This document shows, piece after piece, positions 15,801 to 20,412 of a stretch of 20,412 nt of DNA (its first letter is position 1; each line of letters starts with the position of its first letter). Source of the DNA: a virus; IMG/VR virus record IMGVR_UViG_3300046804_000947, positions 1 to 20,412 of that record, one strand, 5' to 3'. The position numbers and the translations under genes are program-made. The notes under the pieces are model-generated. The model searched no databases. It was not told the origin of the DNA and saw only the letters and a list, made by a program, of their open reading frames with translations.

Positions 15801-17400
15801 CTTTACTCCAATTTTTTAATTTACTATGTAATCTTTTTACAACGTGCTCTTTTGAATCACCATTTTTTTCTTTTTCGGCTCTATGTTCTGCATCTGATTT
15901 TAATTCTACCCCACTTAATTTTTGTTCAGGTGGAGGTCCTTGTTCTTTCCCAGGTTCTCCTACTGGTTTAGATGTATCAGTTTTACCTTGTGCAGTTTGT
16001 CCTTTTTTAACAGGTTGGCCTGGTTGTGCAGGTTTTGCTGCAGCTTGCGCTGCTTTTCCAGGTTCTTCTTTTCGTTTTGGTTCGTTTGCAGGAGCATCAT
16101 CCGGTCCTGCTATTTTTGCAGCCTGTATGTGTGCTGGATGGTCTTTGGGTAATCTTAAAGCATCTCTGGCTTTAATTTTCTTTTGTTTGCCATCAGCGGA
16201 TGTATATGTAATATCCGTATCCAATGCTTTGTTTGGAGCTTCACCCAAATATTCCATCAACCATTCTTCAAACATTTCATTAGTGATGTATCTGTCTATG
16301 ATTTCTGAAATTGGGTCATATAAATTTTCTTCATTAATATTTCTAGCATAATTCATAGTTCCATCTACATCTGGTGGGTAAATATTTACAGGCCTTTGAT
16401 TATATGGATACATTTCCCATTTTTCTGCTTTATCTTTTGCATACTCCGGTCCTTTTGATGGGTGTATAACTCTTTTTAGTTCACCATTTTCATCTTTTGG
16501 ATTATTTGCAGGTAAATAAACATCTCCCGTTTTTTGTTTATGAAAATTAGAATCATGCCCTAACATTGTATATCCTACTATTTCTGCATGGTTTTGTCCC
16601 GCAGTATCAAATGGTGTCCAATCTCCCATCCAAGGTGAACGGAAACTTTGGTCATCCAATGTACCATCAGCTGTATTACCACCTTCTTCATTTAAGAATG
16701 TTTTATTATCAAAATATTCTTGTAAAAATTTTGCAAATTCTTGTTCTGCTATACTTTCATTTGAACCCGTGGGTGCACCATTAATATATCCTCCCGGAAG
16801 GTTTAGTCCAACGCCTGTACCACCTGGAAATTCTTCATTAAGTTTTCCTGTTATCATTTTAAATACTTCTTTATCAAATTTTGGATATGCTTTTAAAAAA
16901 CCCTTTTTAGCTTTTTCTTTATCAGTAGTACCTAACCATTTACGAACATCAGTTCCACTAATAGGATTTTGTTCTGCAGGTACTGGGTATACATAACCAA
17001 TTTCATCATAACCATATCCTGCTTTATTTTTATATGGTTTGAAATATTTTCCTTGCAATCTAGTTGCATCTTTTTCACCCACAGCTGCAATGTATTGCGT
17101 TGTTTGTCCATCAAACTTTTTAAGAATTTCTACCGGCTGATATGGGTTTTTTATTTGAATGAATTTATTTGAAGGTACTCCAAACATTTTCGTTGCAATT
17201 TCTTTCTTCTCTTTAAATGAAAATGGCGATTTTGGACCAGATTGGTCATTAGATGTACCAATATAAACATTACCTTCACCAAATTTAGAAACCAGTTTCG
17301 CATAAGATGCATAATGTCCTTTGTGGAATGGTTGAAATCTTCCTGAATATACAACTACTACTTTTTTTACTTCTGGTTTATTTACTTCGATTAAATTCAT
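12898..17400 (-). CDS. Giant multidomain protein: nucleotidyltransferase, metalloprotease-like and ligase-like domains
   Basis: This is a 1500-residue protein. Residues 12-185 form a HxGH nucleotidylyltransferase of the NMN adenylyltransferase/cytidylyltransferase type: SGRFQPFHKGHY with H26 and H29, and ISGTDVRKWL (147-156) as the second phosphate-binding motif. Residues 200-390 are of unknown fold. Residues 430-500 are a Pro/Ala/Lys/Gln-rich linker. Residues 605-665 are Gly/Ala-rich and hydrophobic. Residues 770-885 contain RTIAHEMIHRKQDE, an HExxH zinc-protease motif (H840, E841, H844), and ENQANA with a possible third ligand E867. Residues 1105-1500 resemble the covalent nucleotidyltransferase core of DNA/RNA ligases: motif I EKTDGQ (K1143), ARNKG (R1162), MNLEVIW (E1227), EGIVF (1471-1475) and YKLTG (K1483). 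ITE1104|G1105 and LGE387|A388 fit the prohead-protease consensus. It starts 21 bases downstream of a 42-residue gene. Domain calls are by motif; activities are unproven. Confidence 0.85.
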   Translation of the reverse strand: MNLIEVNKPEVKKVVVVYSGRFQPFHKGHYASYAKLVSKFGEGNVYIGTSNDQSGPKSPFSFKEKKEIATKMFGVPSNKFIQIKNPYQPVEILKKFDGQTTQYIAAVGEKDATRLQGKYFKPYKNKAGYGYDEIGYVYPVPAEQNPISGTDVRKWLGTTDKEKAKKGFLKAYPKFDKEVFKMITGKLNEEFPGGTGVGLNLPGGYINGAPTGSNESIAEQEFAKFLQEYFDNKTFLNEEGGNTADGTLDDQSFRSPWMGDWTPFDTAGQNHAEIVGYTMLGHDSNFHKQKTGDVYLPANNPKDENGELKRVIHPSKGPEYAKDKAEKWEMYPYNQRPVNIYPPDVDGTMNYARNINEENLYDPISEIIDRYITNEMFEEWLMEYLGEAPNKALDTDITYTSADGKQKKIKARDALRLPKDHPAHIQAAKIAGPDDAPANEPKRKEEPGKAAQAAAKPAQPGQPVKKGQTAQGKTDTSKPVGEPGKEQGPPPEQKLSGVELKSDAEHRAEKEKNGDSKEHVVKRLHSKLKNWSKEEKETFSKILNKKEGHDERRSWGQAIMDKAKGAGHAIMHGLKHEAQEFKAAGSGVMKLMSGKKLDDHDKKAMLSVGKKIAVTAVMAAAGGGLAHGAAAFAKHVAAELVPHAIGEVLIGGVGKAAMFAEGVDEATALNIFAGAIAERLQNMKLTPEVVENIVDSWNNKKMLNKFQMEEEHYVPSTGMFNRKLTVQQKIDKLNPARAIEKSKIWHQTFAHHDPETGETEPEEESLNETMSDVKKQFINDFVDYATERLKLEERPKITLLSGQEYSNEQSSLGGYNPESKEIFVQCDKRLGADILRTIAHEMIHRKQDEMGLIKNPMEAGKTGSPVENQANAVAGILLREFGKKNKKIYTEDVNVDVDKGDTVLMGKFKNKKVTVKNIGTDDHGMPTINGKQATTFRTLDEMGSKDIHFANMIKLYRDAKFRKRINAYLFGNPNGYKANDVARALRNMGYDDITQMEKELNIRPNLDEVSAMAGDDSQPDGGYLPKGHARKLGADDGVNKSDDWYTNGGYTQTDFPVADAIYGAEDQNQYTVSYKVKNVARTDDDMETDFPIRKNKIGKKVITEGGAYGHMSHPFDDMDLTFGDLKNIITGALNGELGVVREKTDGQALAISWKNGRLIAARNKGHLANAGANAMGIEDVASKFAGRGGLTDAYNYAMKDLSAAISGLSDAQRKKIFNEGQCFMNLEVIWPTSVNVIPYGQALLIFHNTTCYDEKGSPTGANQGAASMLAGMIKQVNADIQSKYTIQGPPVTEIPKSDELSSKQGKYISKLKKLQSEFGLNDNDTISLYHQSWWENFIDEKAPIKVDKLTKEALVRRWAFGDKSLRLNTITNPKLQEWAVNNDKVNVAKQQKDNIKPFEEIFLGVGADVLEFVSSVLTVHPEKAIRSMKAKLKSVAAQVRSGGDPSKIQKLKTELSRLNQLGGVDKIVANEGIVFFYNGKTYKLTGTFAPLNQILGIFYE

Positions 17401-17421
17401 ACATATAAATATCCCAAAATA

Positions 17422-17550
17422 TTAGAAACTTTTATAAACGAATGGGTCTCTCTTTTTAAGTTCTTCTAATTTCTTTTGAATTTTCTTTTTCATCTTATAA
17501 TTTTCGTATTTTTTAACGAAAAATGAGATGATAGGTAATTTTTTAAACAT
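17422..17550 (-). CDS. Small basic protein, conserved-looking in T4-like phages
   Basis: This 42-residue frame fills the gap between two larger genes: MFKKLPIISFFVKKYENY at the start, a Lys/Glu-rich helix, and KKRDPFVYKSF at the end. The ending (RDPF(V/I)Y) resembles short proteins I recall from marine T4-like phages. The leader AAAATTAATTATT before the ATG resembles those of neighbouring genes, and it begins 5 bases after the preceding stop and ends 21 bases before the next ATG. Function is unknown. It is short enough for some gene callers to miss. Confidence 0.6.
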   Translation of the reverse strand: MFKKLPIISFFVKKYENYKMKKKIQKKLEELKKRDPFVYKSF

Positions 17551-17555
17551 AATAA

Positions 17556-18098
17556 TTAATTTTTATAATATAATTCAGGCCATTCTACTATGATATGAAC
17601 CCCACCTTGCTCATAAGCTTCGGTATATATTCTATAAATATCTTCTATTTGTTTTAATTTATGAACTTTTGTAAATTGAAGTATTGATTCAAATTCATCG
17701 GTATAATCATTTCTATGTTGAATTCCTGGATCTAAAGGGTCTTTACTACCAACACCAACTCTAACTATTATGTTAGCCTTTTTACCGGTCATATGTTCAA
17801 ATTTATCAGCATGATTAATTAATTGATTTGCAGCTGATACTAAAAAATCCCAACGGGGATAAAATGATATTACAGTTTTACCCGTAATTGCCAACCCCAA
17901 ACTCATTCCCATTTGAGTTTCTTCCATAACAGGCACTTCAATCATTTTTTCTTTTGGAACATCTCCCAATGTTGTACTCATTGGATTTCCTGCATAAACT
18001 ATTTGTTGTCCAATAAAGATGGTATCTTCTTTTTCAGCAAGAAATTTCATTGCTTTACTTAATTCATCTTTATATGGTGACATTTGTGGAGCACTCAT
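17556..18098 (-). CDS. Thiamin-diphosphate enzyme domain, half of a pyruvate dehydrogenase E1 beta/transketolase-type subunit
   Basis: This 180-residue protein corresponds to the pyrimidine-binding (Pyr) domain of 2-oxo-acid dehydrogenase E1 beta and transketolase-like enzymes. E59 in EVPVMEETQMGMSLGLAITG aligns with the conserved Glu that activates the ThDP cofactor. YPRWDFLVSAANQLINHADK (80-99) matches the E1 beta helix that follows. The C-terminal transketolase domain of E1 beta (~120 residues) is absent, yet the gene ends cleanly with TAA and no remnant follows, so it is a single-domain version. A partner carrying the pyrophosphate-binding domain is not in the window. It overlaps the epimerase stop by one base (TAATG), which suggests action on the same sugar pathway, for instance a two-carbon or amino-sugar modification. 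Substrate is unknown. Confidence 0.8.
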   Translation of the reverse strand: MSAPQMSPYKDELSKAMKFLAEKEDTIFIGQQIVYAGNPMSTTLGDVPKEKMIEVPVMEETQMGMSLGLAITGKTVISFYPRWDFLVSAANQLINHADKFEHMTGKKANIIVRVGVGSKDPLDPGIQHRNDYTDEFESILQFTKVHKLKQIEDIYRIYTEAYEQGGVHIIVEWPELYYKN

Positions 18099-19090
18099 TA
18101 TGGTCTTGAATTTGGATTATATAAATGTTTATTTTCTTTATACCACTCAATTGTTTCTTTTAGTGCCTGTTTTAGATTTCTCTTTGGTTTCCAACCCATG
18201 TCATTAATTTTTTTAGATGACATTAATCTAACAGGAATCATAGGTGCTTTATTATTCACATATTCAACTGGATTATTATTGTTATCCGCTTCTTTAATCC
18301 ATCCTAATACTTCATTTACACTAAATCCTTCACCATAACAAACATTAAAAATATTATATGTATCGTTGTTTTCTGCTACAAAAATAAAACCATCTGCCAT
18401 ATCTTCAACATGCAATAAATCTCTCACTTCCGTACCATCACCCCAAACTGGAATTGGATTTAAACCATCTGCTACTTTTCTGATGTTTGCAGGAGTAACG
18501 TGACATTTTTCATAATCAAATTTATCGTTAGGTCCGAATGCGTTTGAAGGTCTAACAATCAAACATTGCATTGGATTGTGGATTTGGTTTGAGAAGAAAT
18601 GACAAAGTAATTCACCATATCTTTTCATATTACCAACTGCTCCGTAAATTGGGAATGTTGGTGTCGCATGTACATTAATATCTTCTGTACAAAAATCACT
18701 ACCCATATCAGGATAAGATGTGTTAGATGAAATAAATAGGAATTTACCAACTTTATTTCTCCAACTTTGTTCCATTAAGTTTACATTCATTTCCACATTT
18801 GGAGTAACATGTAATAATGGATTCTCTTTTGTATCTAATGCATTTGATGTGTTTGCTGCACAATGAAATACAACATTTACATCCGTTGATACTTCTTTAC
18901 AAAAATCAGCATCTTGTAAATTTCCTTTATAAAATTCAACTTCGGATGTTCCTTCGAAATCGTTTTTTAAATCTCTACTATAAGATGTTGCTCTTAAGTT
19001 TCTATATCCTTTTTCCCATAATAATCTTAATAGGTGTGAGCCGATAAAACCACTTGCTCCTGTGACTAAAATTTTGTCTGTTTTTTTCAT
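18098..19090 (-). CDS. NAD-dependent sugar-nucleotide epimerase/dehydratase (extended SDR)
   Basis: This 330-residue protein is of the size and architecture of nucleotide-sugar epimerases and GDP-fucose-synthase-like enzymes. The N-terminal Rossmann motif is TGASGFIGS (10-18). NVVFHCAANTS follows, then the active-site serine region FISSNTSYPDMG. The catalytic Tyr is Y150 in PIYGAVGNMKRYGELL. The usual Lys four residues on is replaced here by Gly, with a Lys at +7 (K157), so the spacing is Y-x6-K. Late motifs RPSNAFGPNDKFD and GDGTEVRDLLHVEDMADG are typical of substrate-binding loops. It lies 5 bases after the SGNH gene and overlaps the E1-beta-like gene by one base, so they probably form one pathway. 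The exact reaction cannot be told from sequence. Confidence 0.88.
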   Translation of the reverse strand: MKKTDKILVTGASGFIGSHLLRLLWEKGYRNLRATSYSRDLKNDFEGTSEVEFYKGNLQDADFCKEVSTDVNVVFHCAANTSNALDTKENPLLHVTPNVEMNVNLMEQSWRNKVGKFLFISSNTSYPDMGSDFCTEDINVHATPTFPIYGAVGNMKRYGELLCHFFSNQIHNPMQCLIVRPSNAFGPNDKFDYEKCHVTPANIRKVADGLNPIPVWGDGTEVRDLLHVEDMADGFIFVAENNDTYNIFNVCYGEGFSVNEVLGWIKEADNNNNPVEYVNNKAPMIPVRLMSSKKINDMGWKPKRNLKQALKETIEWYKENKHLYNPNSRP

Positions 19091-19095
19091 AATTT

Positions 19096-20133
19096 TTATT
19101 TAAAAATATCCCAATTTAATACAACTTCGTTTACGAATTTTTTAGTAAGAATTGCTGATGTGTGTCCGTACCAACTTCTTTCTAAATATTTCTTTTGCTC
19201 ATTTAAATTCATACCATTCATTTCTCTCCACAATACTTTTGGTAAATCTCCATCCATATTATAATCAAAATTTCTAATTGACCATTCAATTAGACCACCA
19301 AACAAATGTAATGAATTTTCTTCAAAAAACCAAAAATATTTTTTAAAATCAATTTTATCCGCATATGATTTTACATATGAATTTTCAAAATATAATTCTT
19401 TTTGTTCCCAAGTATCACAAATATCTTTATTTTCTATAATACATTCGTATATAGATTTTTCTTTTGGAGTATGATAGTATGGTGGTGTTCTACCCTCATT
19501 CAAATATTTTTTACTAAAATTATTATTCATACAAAAGAATTTTATTTTATTAATTCCATTTATATGAAGAAAATTTAAAAGCATATTAATATATTCAAAC
19601 CATTCAAAATATCTTTCATTATAAGTCATTATCTTATCAAGCCATTCAAAAGTAACTGAATCTATATTGATTGGATTGTTAGTTGGATTAAATCCACCTG
19701 TTAGGTGAAAATACCCTTGTTGGTATGGTGATGTTTTATCTTTTCCATTTATTAAATAATCAGTAGTGTGTGCCCAACTTTCATTGTATTTTTGATATCG
19801 TAAAGCTGGATTTACTGTTTCGTATTTTTCAGGAGTTATAAAAAAAGAATTTCTTGTAAGCGTTGTCCATTGTGCTATTACAATAATATCATCCGGTTTA
19901 ATTCCTTCTTTTAATAAATCAGAAACTTTGTAAATAATAGACCTAACAATACTTTTATTATCATGTGTTAGTGCTCCGTAATTGTGTAAAACATATTCAT
20001 CTTTTAAATAATGTTGTAACCAATTTGCCCACGTCCATTCTTCTATTGGGTCATTCTCCCATCTTCTTTCATCACCTATATTAATTCTAAAATTATTTGT
20101 GAAAGAACATCCTGATACTACTATGTGTTTCAT
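19096..20133 (-). CDS. SGNH/GDSL-hydrolase-like protein
   Basis: This 345-residue protein opens with MKHIVVSGCSFTNNF, where GCSFT is the block I nucleophile motif of SGNH-type esterases (Ser11). A block II-like LHNYGALTHDNKS and a block III-like IVIAQWTTLTRN follow. Near the C-terminus SWYGHTSAILTKKF supplies a candidate catalytic His. The central ~200 residues are aromatic- and Asn-rich and not recognised. Such proteins in phages usually act on acyl groups of glycans, and this one sits next to an epimerase. It overlaps the upstream SGNH-like gene by four bases (ATGA). The block II/III residues deviate from classic forms, so enzymatic activity is uncertain. Confidence 0.74.
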   Translation of the reverse strand: MKHIVVSGCSFTNNFRINIGDERRWENDPIEEWTWANWLQHYLKDEYVLHNYGALTHDNKSIVRSIIYKVSDLLKEGIKPDDIIVIAQWTTLTRNSFFITPEKYETVNPALRYQKYNESWAHTTDYLINGKDKTSPYQQGYFHLTGGFNPTNNPINIDSVTFEWLDKIMTYNERYFEWFEYINMLLNFLHINGINKIKFFCMNNNFSKKYLNEGRTPPYYHTPKEKSIYECIIENKDICDTWEQKELYFENSYVKSYADKIDFKKYFWFFEENSLHLFGGLIEWSIRNFDYNMDGDLPKVLWREMNGMNLNEQKKYLERSWYGHTSAILTKKFVNEVVLNWDIFK

Positions 20134-20412
20134 ATATAATTGAATTCTTTAATTTTTTGATATAAAAATTCTGCCCAAATTTTATGGCCTTCTTCATTCG
20201 GATGTTCTGATCCTGGTGTGTTTGTAAATACACCAAATTTTTCTTCTAAAAAATTTTTATCTGTTAAGGATATTATTTCTTTTTTAGTTTCAAATTCCCA
20301 TCCAAAAAACATTATAAATTTTATCTTTTTTGCTTTTAATAAACCATACAAAGCATATTGAAAACAAAATGAAATCTCTTCTTGATATTCTTTATTGTAA
20401 AAATTTGTAGAA
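20130..20412 (-). CDS. SGNH-hydrolase-like protein, C-terminal part only (start beyond window)
   Basis: This frame is open to the window edge, so only the last ~93 residues are seen. The visible part has a beta-strand KAKKIKFIMFFGWEFE and then the block V-like TPGSEHPNEEGHKIWAEFLY, in which the His of SEHPNEEGH is the expected catalytic His of an SGNH esterase. The Ser block would be upstream. Its TGA overlaps the next ATG, so it is the first visible gene of the same operon. An internal TTG at 20351 has no special support as a start, because the frame continues upstream with normal coding composition. Confidence 0.68.
   Translation of the reverse strand, partial: STNFYNKEYQEEISFCFQYALYGLLKAKKIKFIMFFGWEFETKKEIISLTDKNFLEEKFGVFTNTPGSEHPNEEGHKIWAEFLYQKIKEFNYI

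Noticed and set aside
15779-16351. Plus-strand 190-codon frame
   Set aside because: It is antisense to the Pro/Ala/Lys-rich linker of the 1500-residue protein. Its Cys/Phe/Ser-rich product is what the complement of such a linker gives, and the minus-strand gene is well supported.
12898-17400. Calling the giant protein simply an NMN adenylyltransferase
   Set aside because: The nucleotidyltransferase covers only the first ~185 of 1500 residues; the HExxH and KTDG domains and the linkers would be ignored by that name.
17407-19116. Repeated GGGATATTT before two start codons (17400 and 19090)
   Set aside because: The copy near 19110 is simply the coding end of the SGNH gene (codons for WDIF), so the similarity is coincidental rather than a shared operator.
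1-20412. tRNA genes, CRISPR arrays, insertion sequences and attachment sites
   Set aside because: I looked for cloverleaf-like segments, regularly spaced repeats, transposase motifs and terminal repeats, and saw none; nearly all sequence is occupied by minus-strand genes.

Overview
This window is part of the genome of a tailed phage of the T4-like (myovirus) lineage, and its host is most likely a member of the Bacteroidota. The T4-type head module is clear: major capsid protein (gp23), acidic scaffold (gp22 position), prohead protease (gp21), portal (gp20) and large terminase (gp17). The host inference rests on a 59-residue bS21 ribosomal protein at 2939-3118 that carries a Bacteroidota-style core (RDRQTFTKPSVKKR), on the very AT-rich sequence, and on starts that mostly lack a Shine-Dalgarno sequence and sit behind A/T-rich leaders. 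Every gene I can support is on the minus strand, so transcription runs from high to low coordinates. No convincing plus-strand gene, tRNA, CRISPR array or insertion sequence is visible.

Reading in the direction of transcription, the first block (20412-17422) holds two SGNH-hydrolase-like proteins, a sugar-nucleotide epimerase (extended SDR), a stand-alone thiamin-diphosphate enzyme domain resembling half of a pyruvate dehydrogenase E1 beta subunit, and a 42-residue basic protein. Most of these genes overlap or abut. They look like a cluster for making or modifying a sugar or acyl group. The second block is one 1500-residue protein (17400-12898). It joins a HxGH nucleotidyltransferase, a long Pro/Ala-rich linker, a Gly/Ala-rich hydrophobic stretch, an HExxH metalloprotease-like domain and a C-terminal KxDG polynucleotide-ligase-like domain.

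The third block (12847-1) is the head-assembly and packaging module. A T4-type late promoter (TATAAATA) precedes a zinc-ribbon/exported fusion gene, followed by terminase, a small conserved protein, portal, several small conserved phage proteins, protease, three unknowns, a ferritin, bS21, scaffold and capsid. T4 has the tail sheath and tube genes (gp18, gp19) between gp17 and gp20. Here there is only one 204-residue protein, so the arrangement is that of a distant T4 relative.

The most interesting points are these: (1) a ferritin with most ferroxidase ligands conserved, co-transcribed with a phage bS21, both inserted between the protease and the scaffold; (2) the multi-enzyme 1500-residue protein, with a prohead-protease-like site (ITE|G) directly before its ligase-like domain, which suggests a packaged and processed polyprotein; (3) a pattern of LxE/IxE|A,G,S sites at sensible places in several proteins of the module, including both ends of the protease itself; (4) an apparent gene fusion at 11549-12847 that removal of a single A from an A5 run would split into two normally arranged genes. 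Family assignments are by eye from remembered family features and have not been checked by database search.
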